DNA from: Ferroacidibacillus organovorans
Lineage (GTDB): Bacteria > Bacillota > Bacilli > Alicyclobacillales > SLC66
Length of the DNA stretch: 43,427 bases
Assembly (NCBI RefSeq): GCF_001642725.1
Contig: NZ_LSUQ01000021.1
Span: forward strand, 1 to 43,427
Direction of reading: 5' to 3'
Every line of letters begins with the position of its first letter. Positions within the stretch are counted from its first letter, which is position 1. The position numbers and the translations under genes were made by a program. Positions 27,103 to 34,763 of this stretch are shown one piece after another. The notes beneath the pieces were generated by a model. That model was not told where the DNA came from, did no database searches, and saw nothing but the letters and a program-made list of their open reading frames with translations.

Positions 27103-27385
27103 AGGGTTTTCAGGCTTTCGCCGATGAATGTTCGTCGTAAAAGTGTCTCCGTGTAACAAGTCGTGTAACACGAAATCAACCTTATTTTCTGCGGCAGTGA
27201 TTCGATGTTCCCCGGCTTATGTTGACGGAAGACATAAGTTAGGTAGCCGATTATGTATTCTTGTCTCCGAATATCTATCCCCCAAAAACTTCTACGCTTG
27301 TCGTATGCACGATTTTGATTCCATTCACTGGTTCTTCGATACACTTTCTGCAGTTACGGGCAGAATAGCTGAAGAACAATATGAT

Positions 27386-27423
27386 AAATAAGACACTTCC
27401 GCACTAAAGGAAGTGTCTTATTT
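27386..27423 (+). terminator. Strong intrinsic terminator hairpin in the post-selC interval
   Basis: AAATAAGACACTTCC (27386-27400) and GGAAGTGTCTTATTT (27409-27423) form a perfect 15-bp stem with an 8-base loop and A/T flanks. It could end the selC transcript or mark the end of a lost gene. Confidence 0.75.
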
Positions 27424-27507
27424 CAAAATGCCCATTCCAATGTATGTTCATCTTTTAGGTCATTCAAATAAAGGAGTGACTCGCTTCAATCCCATATTAT
27501 TAATATA

Positions 27508-27535
27508 AATCTTTAAAGATTATAAGTCTAGACTT
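27508..27535. promoter_or_regulatory. Two adjacent perfect palindromes upstream of MFS gene (operator candidates)
   Basis: AATCTTTAAAGATT (27508-27521) and AAGTCTAGACTT (27524-27535) are perfect, spacer-free palindromes. The second covers the predicted -35 box of the MFS promoter, where a repressor would block transcription. Confidence 0.45.
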
Positions 27536-27557
27536 GATTTTTTATATGGGTTATGAT
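27529..27557 (+). promoter_or_regulatory. Candidate promoter of the MFS transporter gene
   Basis: TAGACT (27529-27534) and TATGAT (27552-27557) are separated by 17 bases, about 40 bases before the gene's ribosome binding site. Confidence 0.5.
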
Positions 27558-27593
27558 ACGGAAATTAATTCGGAAATCATGTAAGGGGCGAAT

Positions 27594-27683
27594 ATGAGCA
27601 ATGGTAAGCCTAAAGAGAGAAATATTTTCTCATCCTCAGTTCCGATGGTTCTTCTTAGGACGTACGGTTTCTTTGTTTGGTAG
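27594..27683 (+). CDS. Short overlapping ORF (29 codons) at the MFS start
   Basis: ATG 27594 is better placed behind AAGGGGCG (27582-27590) than the MFS start seven bases later, and its frame runs 29 codons into the MFS gene before TAG. It may be a regulatory upstream ORF or mere chance; the peptide (begins MSNGKPKERNIF) resembles nothing I know. Confidence 0.2.
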   Translation: MSNGKPKERNIFSSSVPMVLLRTYGFFVW

Positions 27684-28830
27684 TGCTATGACGCCCGTGG
27701 CTCTCGCATTCGCAGTTCTGCAAGCTCCGAAAGGACAGCAGTTGTTGGGATACATCCTTGCTGCTGAAATGATTCCCAATGTTTTGATGGTGCTGATCGG
27801 CGGAACGATTGGGGATCGTTATCGTCGAGATGTATTGTTACTTCTTAGTAATATAGGGTCTGGATTATCTCAGGCAGGCATTGCTGCCATCGTTGTTTTG
27901 GGCGCGAATCCGTATTTCATGTTCCCATTGGCAATCATAAACGGTGTATTGGGTGCATTTACTTCTCCGGCGATGCGCGGCATTGTTCCAGAAATAGTAG
28001 ACAGCAAAGATGATATTAAACAAGCGAATTCGCTACTCAATGTATCCCGGAATTCTGCCAAAATCGTCGGTCCAACGGTAGCAGGGATTTTGGTGGCAAC
28101 AGTCGGTGGCGGTTGGGGGATTGCAATTGATGCCGTCAGTTTTTTCGTTGCTGCGTTTTGTTTTAGTCAAGTCCGTATTCCGTCTCATCCTCCTATTACG
28201 CAAGCGACTATTATGCAAGACATGCGTGAAGGGTGGTCCTACTTCCGTCGTCATCGTTGGATTTGGTCGATTACTGCTGCATTTGCGTTGATGAATGCAA
28301 TTCAGATGGGAGTGTGGCAAGTTCTTGGACCCATTATTGCTAGGCATACCTTTGGGTCTGCTGGGTGGGGATTAACGCTTGGTATAAAATCGCTGGGTCT
28401 CTTAGTGGCTAGCTTGGCGATGCTAAAGTTCCAATTAAGGCGTCCGCTTCGCGAGTGCATGTTGGCAATTTCAGTAAGCGGTATACCTATGATTATGCTT
28501 GGTCAAGGGTATGCTTTGCCGTATCTCGTCGTTGGTGCTGCATTGGCTGGAGCGGGATCAGCTATATCAGGCGTAGCCTGGGACACCTCATTACAACAAG
28601 CTGTACCGAAAGACAAACTCTCACGCGTATGTGCCTTCGATGATTTTGGATCTTATATCGCTATACCTTTAGGAGAAATACTGGCAGTACCAATGTCGAG
28701 GATCTTTGGGTTTAAATCAGTTGCAACCGTCGGTGGAGTAATCTTTATTTTGGTTGCTCTTCTTCCCTTGATTATGCGTCAGGTGAGACAGATGACGCCA
28801 GAGTGCATTCAGTCCCTCAGCTCTGAGTAG
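27601..28830 (+). CDS. MFS transporter (MFS_3/EntS-like)
   Basis: 409-residue protein with 12 hydrophobic segments. FRWFFLGRTVSLFGSAMTPVAL and LIGGTIGDRYRRDVLLLLSN carry the first-helix pattern and the conserved cytoplasmic loop (GDRYRR), and SPAMRGIVPEIVDSKDDIKQANSLL is typical of the exporter branch that includes enterobactin exporter EntS and macrolide efflux proteins. The substrate is unknown. The start ATG is 10-12 bases from AAGGGG, slightly far, and an overlapping short ORF uses the same site. Codon use and base composition are more AT-rich than the genes before selC, suggesting acquisition. Two palindromes at the promoter suggest local repression. Confidence 0.85.
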   Translation: MVSLKREIFSHPQFRWFFLGRTVSLFGSAMTPVALAFAVLQAPKGQQLLGYILAAEMIPNVLMVLIGGTIGDRYRRDVLLLLSNIGSGLSQAGIAAIVVLGANPYFMFPLAIINGVLGAFTSPAMRGIVPEIVDSKDDIKQANSLLNVSRNSAKIVGPTVAGILVATVGGGWGIAIDAVSFFVAAFCFSQVRIPSHPPITQATIMQDMREGWSYFRRHRWIWSITAAFALMNAIQMGVWQVLGPIIARHTFGSAGWGLTLGIKSLGLLVASLAMLKFQLRRPLRECMLAISVSGIPMIMLGQGYALPYLVVGAALAGAGSAISGVAWDTSLQQAVPKDKLSRVCAFDDFGSYIAIPLGEILAVPMSRIFGFKSVATVGGVIFILVALLPLIMRQVRQMTPECIQSLSSE

Positions 28831-28842
28831 CGTGCTCCTGTC

Positions 28843-29097
28843 TTATTGCGCATAAGGGCGCGAACATGCAGTAGTCACCGTCAATTCGCTGGTGTATGAT
28901 TCAGACACGCTTAATAGCACTTCCTTTCCTGTATACGTTTCGCAAACGATTTTTACAATTCCGTCCATTTGGGTTGCCACGCCATGCAAAGCAGGCGCGA
29001 CATCTGAACCATGCGCAAAAAGCAGGGCATCAGAAAAAAGCGCCGAGATGATGCTCATGCCACATGAGAAAAATGTTGCGCCAGGCAAAGCTTCCAT
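28843..29097 (-). CDS. Small hypothetical protein, coupled to APH-like gene
   Basis: 84 residues from ATG 29097, whose A is shared with the stop TGA of the upstream APH-like gene (TGATG), so coupling is likely. I do not recognise the family. The protein is soluble-looking, with Cys at positions about 12, 56 and 78 and a C-terminal half alternating beta-strand-like residues (IVKIVCETYTGKEVLLSVSE). It ends 12 bases from the convergent MFS gene. It could be a true small protein or the leftover of a larger gene. Confidence 0.4.
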   Translation of the reverse strand: MEALPGATFFSCGMSIISALFSDALLFAHGSDVAPALHGVATQMDGIVKIVCETYTGKEVLLSVSESYTSELTVTTACSRPYAQ

Positions 29098-30023
29098 CAC
29101 ACCAGTTCTGCCATCTGTTCCTGCAAATCCCTCTCTGCTTCGACCCTTGTCTTTGTCTGATAGGCAATAGCCATCAAGTTCGAAAGTATCATGACAATCT
29201 TCCATGTGCCAAGAAACGCGTCATCCACCGATTTGTCTGACCTATATCCTGCAAGTACCGCTTGCCTGTCTTCGGGAAGATTCCAGCGCCAAAGGTCCCA
29301 GGCAGGGTGGCTGACATACGAATCTCCAAAGTCAATCAGACCTGTAAACAACCCCGTGTTCGGATCGACAAACGTGTGCGTGGGCCCAGGATTTGAGTGC
29401 AGCGCAACCCGGTCCTCTGAATGCGGTAGAGCAGCCACAGCTTTTTCCGCTACAAACCTTGGTGAAAAAGGCAATGACCATGCGATCTCTTTCTCGCTTA
29501 TGCGCTCAATAAGACCCTCAAATGCATCCCGAAATCGCTCCGCCACATCGGCAAAGGTTTGGTCACCAGGAAACTGGTGGCTCGCCACAAACGGCTGCTG
29601 TTGCAGTGAATGGATTCGTCTCAACGTTTGCCCAAGCCGAAAAAGCATTTCTTTGCGGACGTTCCCTTCAAGAACCGTGTTCACGACAGCCACGCCAGGC
29701 ATCCGTGTCATCACCGTATACTCAATCGTTCCCTCGCGTCCGTAGCCAAGTACACGCGGGACGCTGATACGTTCATCCATGGCCAATTGATTCAGAAAAA
29801 ATGCTTCCTTTTCCAGGCTGGTTCGCGGGCGCAGTTGCTGTGGGCGCTGAACTTTCAAAATCACGTCCCCATCGATTGCATAGGTGCGCGCTTCGCCACC
29901 AGACTCGTCAACACCCGTGACTGCTTTTGCCTCAGGCACATGCTTGCGAACCATGGCCAGCACCACATCGTCACTGTGTATCGGATCAGGCGCGTCCGGT
30001 TGAAGATAAATGTCTTTTGCCAA
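29097..30023 (-). CDS. Aminoglycoside phosphotransferase-family protein with altered catalytic loop
   Basis: 308 residues with the APH/choline-kinase-like fold. DVILKVQRP contains the ATP-binding Lys, LEKEAFFLNQLA the helix Glu, and LIDFGDSYVSHPAWDLWRW the Asp of the magnesium-binding motif. The catalytic loop, normally HxDxxxxN, reads HSNPGPTH, so Asn stands where the catalytic Asp is expected and His where Asn is expected. It may be a pseudo-enzyme, or belong to a branch with a different motif. TTG 30023 is preferred: GGGAGG lies about ten bases upstream, while the open frame to 30149 has no suitable site. The substrate is unknown; antibiotic resistance should not be assumed. Confidence 0.75.
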   Translation of the reverse strand: MAKDIYLQPDAPDPIHSDDVVLAMVRKHVPEAKAVTGVDESGGEARTYAIDGDVILKVQRPQQLRPRTSLEKEAFFLNQLAMDERISVPRVLGYGREGTIEYTVMTRMPGVAVVNTVLEGNVRKEMLFRLGQTLRRIHSLQQQPFVASHQFPGDQTFADVAERFRDAFEGLIERISEKEIAWSLPFSPRFVAEKAVAALPHSEDRVALHSNPGPTHTFVDPNTGLFTGLIDFGDSYVSHPAWDLWRWNLPEDRQAVLAGYRSDKSVDDAFLGTWKIVMILSNLMAIAYQTKTRVEAERDLQEQMAELV

Positions 30024-30104
30024 GCTGTCATGCCCTCCCATATGTACTACAATAGGTTCATGCCCATTCTCTGATTCTATCACATCACCAAAGGAGCTGG
30101 CTCC

Positions 30105-30179
30105 ATGAATCAAAAACGTCGAGTTGCGATCGTTTGGCACGGAGATCAAAAGTGGACAAACAAAAAGACGATTTTATAG
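30105..30179 (+). pseudogene. Remnant of a Cj0069-like gene 5' end
   Basis: AAAGGAG (30089-30095) nine bases before ATG 30105 starts a 24-codon frame, MNQKRRVAIVWHGDQ, that stops at TAG 30177. The opening RRVAIVWHGD is how Cj0069-family ATP-grasp-like proteins begin; the rest of such a gene is absent. It looks like the surviving 5' end of a deleted gene whose translation signals remain. Confidence 0.4.
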
Positions 30180-30232
30180 GAAATGCCATTCAAAACGAAG
30201 CCGTTCGATCCCTTGTGAAGAGGAGTATCTTG

Positions 30233-30826
30233 ATGACAGAGCGTATCATGAATCCTAATGTGGATGAATTCCTAAATAAATCAAAAAAATGGAAGGAAGA
30301 ATATGAAACGCTTCGAAGAATCGCTCTCGACTGTGATTTGACCGAGGATTTTAAGTGGATGCATCCATGTTACACGTTTGATGGAAAAAATATCGTTTTA
30401 ATCCACGGATTTAAAGAATACTGTGCGCTCCTGTTTCACAAAGGCGCCTTGTTACAGGATGCCCACGGGATTCTCACACAGCAAACAGAGAATGTACAGG
30501 CAGGACGCCAGATTCGATTCAAAAATGTTCGTGAAATCATTGCAACAGAGTCCACCTTGAGAGACTATATCTTTGAAGCCATTGAGGTTGAAAAAAGCGG
30601 TTTGGAAGTAAATTTCAAGAAGACATCGGAATTCATCATGCCGCAGGAATTCCAAAATAAACTCGATGAATCCCCTGCCTTAAAAACCGCTTTTGCGGCG
30701 TTGACGCCAGGGCGGCAAAGGGCATATCTTCTCTATTTTTCTCAACCCAAACAACCCAAAACTCGGGAGTCACGGATTGAAAAAAGCATGGAGAAAATAC
30801 TGAATGGCAAGGGATTAAATGATTGA
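30233..30826 (+). CDS. YdeI/DUF1801 family protein
   Basis: 197-residue soluble protein. The N-terminal DUF1801-like domain is marked by KWKEEYETLRRIALDCDLTE and WMHPCYTFDGKNIVLIHGFK; the C-terminal YdeI/OmdA region by LDESPALKTAFAALTPGRQR and a Lys/Arg-rich tail. Relatives are called bacteriocin-protection or YdeI proteins, but their biochemical role is not known. AGGAG (30221-30225) lies seven bases before ATG 30233, so the in-frame extension to 30134 is unlikely. The composition is AT-rich like its neighbours, and it follows a truncated gene, suggesting local rearrangement. Confidence 0.8.
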   Translation: MTERIMNPNVDEFLNKSKKWKEEYETLRRIALDCDLTEDFKWMHPCYTFDGKNIVLIHGFKEYCALLFHKGALLQDAHGILTQQTENVQAGRQIRFKNVREIIATESTLRDYIFEAIEVEKSGLEVNFKKTSEFIMPQEFQNKLDESPALKTAFAALTPGRQRAYLLYFSQPKQPKTRESRIEKSMEKILNGKGLND

Positions 30827-30840
30827 GCAGCTTCTAAGTC

Positions 30841-30954
30841 AGTGATCGATTTATCGTGAAGCGCATGGCGGAACTTGCTGTGAGACAAGGCGTATTGCGC
30901 TCGCACATCCCATCACAGGTCCGCTGTGATCACCGTCAGGGCAGTGGTTCATGA
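30841..30954 (+). pseudogene. Possible short amidohydrolase remnant
   Basis: A 37-codon open stretch contains VKRMAELAVRQGVLRSHI, which recalls the region before the metal-binding His motif of cytosine-deaminase-like amidohydrolases. It has no start signal and runs into the 3' end of the opposite permease gene. Tentative. Confidence 0.2.
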
Positions 30955-31911
30955 TTGATATTTGATACGCGGATCGAGCCATCCGTACAACAAATCGGAT
31001 AACAAATTCCCAAGGATCGTCAAGATGCCAACCAGTGTGACAATGCCGAGTAGAATGGGATAATCCCGATTCTGCGCGGCAGTCCAGAAAAGGAGTCCCA
31101 TTCCAGGATAATTAAAGATCATCTCGATGATTAATGCGCCGCTAAAAAGTCCTGGAAGACTCATTCCAATCAGCGTCACGAGCGAGAGTAGCGAATTGCG
31201 CAGAATATGCCGAATCATAATCCGCGCCTGTCGCAATCCTTTTGCATGGGCCGTTCGAACATAGTCCTGGAGCATCGTCTCAATCATGGATGATCGCAAG
31301 TACCGGCTCCACCCAGGAATCGTTGTCAAAATCAGAACGGACGCCGGTAAAATCATGTGTCGCACATAGCTGACAAATCCCGGATTAGGATTAAGCGGAC
31401 TGCTGATTCCGCCAGAAGGCAGCCAGTTTAAACCGATAGAAAAGATCGAGATGAGAATAACACCTAACCAAAAGGTGGGCATCGCATAGAGGAAATAAAT
31501 CACCACCGTAATACCATAATCGAAACGCGTATCCTTGCGGGCTGCTTGAAATACTCCCACTAAAATCGCAAGGATATGTGAAATCACGATCGCACTTACG
31601 ACAAGAATCAACGTTCTCGGTAAATTCAACGCGATCAAACTCGTCACAGATTGGTGATAGGAATACGAGTAACCTAAATTTCCTTGTAGTAATTTTGAAA
31701 TCCAGATCAGATATTGCACATAAATAGGCTTATCAAGCCCGAGCGATCGATTGATTTGCGCAATCAATTGTGGCGTCGCTTTATCCCCCAGCATGACGGT
31801 TGCCGGTCCCCCAGGTACAATATGCATGAGAATAAAACTGAGAAGCGTGATGCCGATCATGGTGGGGATGGCCTGCAAAACGCGATGGAGTGTGTAGCGA
31901 ATCATCTTCAT
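30949..31911 (-). CDS. dppB: ABC transporter permease, DppB/OppB type
   Basis: 320-residue inner-membrane permease of the dipeptide/oligopeptide/nickel family. The N-terminal TM helix with MIRYTLHRVLQAIPTMIGITLL, the loop HIVPGGPATVMLGD, the stretch LGLDKPIYVQYLIWISKLLQGNLGYS and the coupling-helix motif YVRTAHAKGLRQARIMIRHILRN are characteristic. It is the last gene of the unit; one base separates it from the preceding dppC stop, and AGAAGAGGG inside that gene's end serves as its binding site. No cognate ATPase gene is present on either side. Confidence 0.9.
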   Translation of the reverse strand: MKMIRYTLHRVLQAIPTMIGITLLSFILMHIVPGGPATVMLGDKATPQLIAQINRSLGLDKPIYVQYLIWISKLLQGNLGYSYSYHQSVTSLIALNLPRTLILVVSAIVISHILAILVGVFQAARKDTRFDYGITVVIYFLYAMPTFWLGVILISIFSIGLNWLPSGGISSPLNPNPGFVSYVRHMILPASVLILTTIPGWSRYLRSSMIETMLQDYVRTAHAKGLRQARIMIRHILRNSLLSLVTLIGMSLPGLFSGALIIEMIFNYPGMGLLFWTAAQNRDYPILLGIVTLVGILTILGNLLSDLLYGWLDPRIKYQS

Positions 31912-31912
31912 C

Positions 31913-32818
31913 CTACCCTCTTCTGTTTAGCCTCACATCAAACGCCTTGCGGAGTGCATCACCAAGAAAGTTAATCGATAAGACGGTTCCAAGGATTGCG
32001 ATTCCTGGCGGATAAATGAGCCACCAAGAATTCTGCGGAAGATACGCCATGGCGTTTGCGAGCATCGATCCCCAATTCGGTTCCGGGGGCGGGAGGCCCA
32101 GCCCGAGAAAACTAAGTCCAGCAATAATTAAAACAGAGTCGCCCACCATAAACGTCGCCGCAACAACGATGGTCGCCATGATGTTTGGGAGGAGATGGAC
32201 AAAGAGAATGCGCATTCTCGACATGCCAAGGGTTGTCGCCGATTCTATATAGGTCAGTTCTTTTAGAGATAAGATTTCAGCGCGCACAATGCGACTGACT
32301 CCATGCCATGATGTAAAAGCGATCAATACGATGAGCAACATGATGCTTGGATGAAACGCGGAGTCAAGAAAAACCATGAGAAAAAGGGTCGGCACGGAGC
32401 GCAGTACATCAATGATGCGCATCAAAAGCGTATCTACCCAACCGCCCACAAATCCAGACACCATTCCGTAGACGACGCCGATGACCATCGCGGCAGTCGC
32501 CGCTATAAATCCCACTTCGAGTGAAGGCTGCCCTCCAAGCATCAAGCGCGCAAGCATATTGCGCCCCAAATTGTTCGTTCCTAAAGGGTAGGCGGGAGAC
32601 GGAGGCTGTAAAATTGAAATCAGATGCATCTGAAACGGATCAGCAGGATAGACCATGGGCCCCGCAAAGCAAAACAGGATGAGGAACAAGAAAATCCCTA
32701 ACCCTACGCGCCCTAATGGTTGCTCCCAAAACCGTGCGAGCGACGACCAAACCCACGATTCTTTCTGGCGAGGAGTAACTTTAGAACTCCTTGTGATCTC
32801 CCGAAGCGCAATCACCAT
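31913..32818 (-). CDS. dppC: ABC transporter permease, DppC/OppC type
   Basis: About 301-residue permease. Family features: LGTNNLGRNMLARLMLGGQP, VDTLLMRIIDVLRSVPTLFL, the EAA-type coupling motif YIESATTLGMSRMRILFVHLLPN, and AGLSFLGLGLPPPEPNWGSML. The N terminus is cytoplasmic and charged. ATG 32818 has AAGGGAG just upstream; an in-frame ATG at 32839 is less well placed. It precedes dppB, the reverse of the common B-C order. A hairpin separates it from the substrate-binding protein gene. Confidence 0.9.
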   Translation of the reverse strand: MVIALREITRSSKVTPRQKESWVWSSLARFWEQPLGRVGLGIFLFLILFCFAGPMVYPADPFQMHLISILQPPSPAYPLGTNNLGRNMLARLMLGGQPSLEVGFIAATAAMVIGVVYGMVSGFVGGWVDTLLMRIIDVLRSVPTLFLMVFLDSAFHPSIMLLIVLIAFTSWHGVSRIVRAEILSLKELTYIESATTLGMSRMRILFVHLLPNIMATIVVAATFMVGDSVLIIAGLSFLGLGLPPPEPNWGSMLANAMAYLPQNSWWLIYPPGIAILGTVLSINFLGDALRKAFDVRLNRRG

Positions 32819-32861
32819 GTCACTCCCTTCCGCCATCACGCGTAACTGCCCATTCCATTTT

Positions 32862-32899
32862 CAGAAGCGGCGCCTTTGTGCAAGGCGCCGCAATTTCTG
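32862..32899 (-). terminator. Intergenic hairpin between binding-protein and permease genes
   Basis: GCGGCGCCTT/AAGGCGCCGC (32867-32876 and 32882-32891) with an outer CAGAA/TTCTG pair. On the coding strand the following T-run is weak, so it may act as a partial terminator or 3' stabiliser, giving more binding protein than permease. Confidence 0.6.
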
Positions 32900-32901
32900 T
32901 T

Positions 32902-34611
32902 TTAATTGGTCCACCAATATTGTGGAGAGATCGAATTCGTAAATGAGTTCGAACTTTTCTCCACTCCGTGCACATTTTTCCCAATCTCCGTCAAGGATGC
33001 GGGAAGCGGCATGTACAAGTTCGGTAATTGATGAGCGGCAAAGTTGGCGTATGCGTCTAACGCTTGCTGTGCCGCTTGCGCGGTTGCGTGTGGTTTGTGT
33101 GTTGCGAGGATCAAACGATCCATCACGGGATTGCTGTAACCAAAGAAGTTGTACCCGCCATTCGTTCCATAAATGCCACCGCCTGTTGGATACGTCCCAC
33201 CGTAACTCCAACTGATGCCCGCTTGCACTTCCCATTTCGATGGTTGATGGTGGTAGTGAAGAAGCGTTGCAAATGGAAGTGGGAGAAGCGTAACCTTAAT
33301 CCCCTCCATCGCCCAATCTTGTTGAAGCAGTTGCACCATCGCCGCAGTCGTTGTATTGCCTGACGGATATTGGACTTCAAAAGAGAGAGATTTTCCTTGC
33401 GCATTTTGCATCACGCCATTGACTTCATGCCAGCCGTTTTTTTCGAGCAGCTTTATGCCTGCTGTCGGATTGAATGAATAAATCGGTTTTTTTAATGTCG
33501 GCGGCAAAAAGGCGTTTGGATACGCAGGAATGGGTCCTGTACCAGGTACCCCGAGCCCATCATACAAATCTTTAATGATGCTGAGCTGATCCACTCCCAT
33601 TTGCATCGCTTGCCGAACTGCGAGTTGTTTAAAGACGGGACCCATGACTTTATTTTTGAAATTCAGCCTCGTCACTGGCATGCTGAAACTATAAGAAGGG
33701 AACAGTTTGTCTGACGTCAACTGTGATCGACTTCCGTACATGTAGGCAGGAAGATAACCCACCTGTACCGTACCCGTTCGCAATGCGTCAACTTCGGCAG
33801 TGTCCGATGTCTCGTACGAGAGTACAAGACTGTCAAGATACGGCTTATGTCCATCGTATTTTGGATTGGGGATAAACTTCCACGATACATTTTGCACCGC
33901 GGAAGCCATCTTAAATGGCCCGTCAGTCACAGAAAAGAATGCTGGATTGTTTCCGTTATTGGCGAGGTACGAAAGTTCCTGATTCACATTGTGGGGATAT
34001 TTATTCCACGATGCTTCTGGCAGTGGGAGCAAGTCAGAGAGACCGTTGTATTCGAACCAGACTTGGTTGACTGGCTGATTGAGCGTGATTTGAAACGTAT
34101 CATTATTGAGCACCTTAAAGGACTGAACATCACTCGGAATTCCCCCAGATCCTGCACCAGAATACGGCCACGGAGCCGGCGCCGTACTGGCGCTTGCCGC
34201 CTTGATCAAATTCCAGGTGAATTGAACATCGCGCGCTGTGACAGGCTGACCATTCGACCAATGCCATTTTGGATTAAGTGAAACCGTATAAACAGTCCCT
34301 TTGGGATTCCAGGAAATTTTGCTTGCAATACTGCGTGCATAATCAATTTGTCCCTTCCCGTCAATATGAAAGAGACCCTTATACATCAGTCCCGAAGCCC
34401 ATGCGTCATACAGACTGTTGTATACATTGGGACGCAGTGGCAAGTACCAGTTGATATCGACTTGCGGAGGCAGTGCCTCTACCACTGTCCCACCGTGATG
34501 GATCGTCGCTGCCAAGGCGTTAGGCAGGCTCGCTGCTACGAGCGAAGATGTTAACATCATCACCGAAGTGGCGATTGGGAGAATACCCTTTCGTCTGTGA
34601 ACCCGTCTCAT
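32902..34611 (-). CDS. ABC transporter substrate-binding protein, family 5 (peptide/nickel type)
   Basis: 569-residue exported solute-binding protein of the SBP_bac_5 family. The signal peptide is basic, then hydrophobic (ILPIATSVMMLTSSLVAASL), with probable cleavage near NALA-A; no lipobox Cys is visible, unusual for a Gram-positive binding protein. Typical features are WHWSNGQPVTARDVQFTWN, the family-5 region near residue 125, and AVRQAMQMGVDQLSII. The mature protein begins with TIHHGGTVVEALP. AAAGGGG lies about nine bases before ATG 34611; an in-frame TTG at 34632 is less likely. The ligand could be a peptide or a nickel or iron chelate. Confidence 0.9.
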   Translation of the reverse strand: MRRVHRRKGILPIATSVMMLTSSLVAASLPNALAATIHHGGTVVEALPPQVDINWYLPLRPNVYNSLYDAWASGLMYKGLFHIDGKGQIDYARSIASKISWNPKGTVYTVSLNPKWHWSNGQPVTARDVQFTWNLIKAASASTAPAPWPYSGAGSGGIPSDVQSFKVLNNDTFQITLNQPVNQVWFEYNGLSDLLPLPEASWNKYPHNVNQELSYLANNGNNPAFFSVTDGPFKMASAVQNVSWKFIPNPKYDGHKPYLDSLVLSYETSDTAEVDALRTGTVQVGYLPAYMYGSRSQLTSDKLFPSYSFSMPVTRLNFKNKVMGPVFKQLAVRQAMQMGVDQLSIIKDLYDGLGVPGTGPIPAYPNAFLPPTLKKPIYSFNPTAGIKLLEKNGWHEVNGVMQNAQGKSLSFEVQYPSGNTTTAAMVQLLQQDWAMEGIKVTLLPLPFATLLHYHHQPSKWEVQAGISWSYGGTYPTGGGIYGTNGGYNFFGYSNPVMDRLILATHKPHATAQAAQQALDAYANFAAHQLPNLYMPLPASLTEIGKNVHGVEKSSNSFTNSISPQYWWTN

Positions 34612-34738
34612 GGCTTTGACCCCTTTTTGCAATTGACGTCATGGTCAGGAAAATGCCCCCATTTTCCCTCTCCCATGTTTTTATTTTAATTTTTGTAAGT
34701 ATAAGAATAATCCGCGCGAGTTAATCTTGTAAAACGAA

Positions 34739-34763
34739 TGATACGCATTCTCATCATGAGAAT
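34739..34763. promoter_or_regulatory. Metalloregulator-type operator (Fur-box-like) before the uptake operon
   Basis: ATTCTCATCATGAGAAT (34747-34763) is a perfect 8-1-8 palindrome. Overlapping it, TGATACGCATTCTCA (34739-34753) matches the Fur heptamer pattern TGATAAT-N-ATTATCA at 11 of 14 positions. It lies at the 3' end of the LysR gene, about 130 bases upstream of the binding-protein start. Which regulator binds is unknown. Confidence 0.4.

Larger units (their letters stand above)
27103..27593. other. AT-rich gene-poor interval after selC
   Basis: About 490 bases with no gene I can support. It contains a 9-base direct repeat CGTGTAACA (27150-27158 and 27162-27170), an open stretch on the plus strand ending near 27391 with no binding site or recognisable family, a strong hairpin (27386-27423), two palindromes and a candidate promoter. 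The base composition drops clearly relative to the sequence before selC, and no copy of the tRNA 3' end is evident in the following sequence. Confidence 0.5.

Noticed and set aside
26919-27344. Minus-strand open frame across the selC region
   Set aside because: It is the reverse translation of the tRNA gene and its flanks; no family or start signal.
27128-27391. Plus-strand 87-codon frame after selC
   Set aside because: No ribosome binding site, no recognisable domain, and it ends at the hairpin; treated as non-coding or a decayed remnant.
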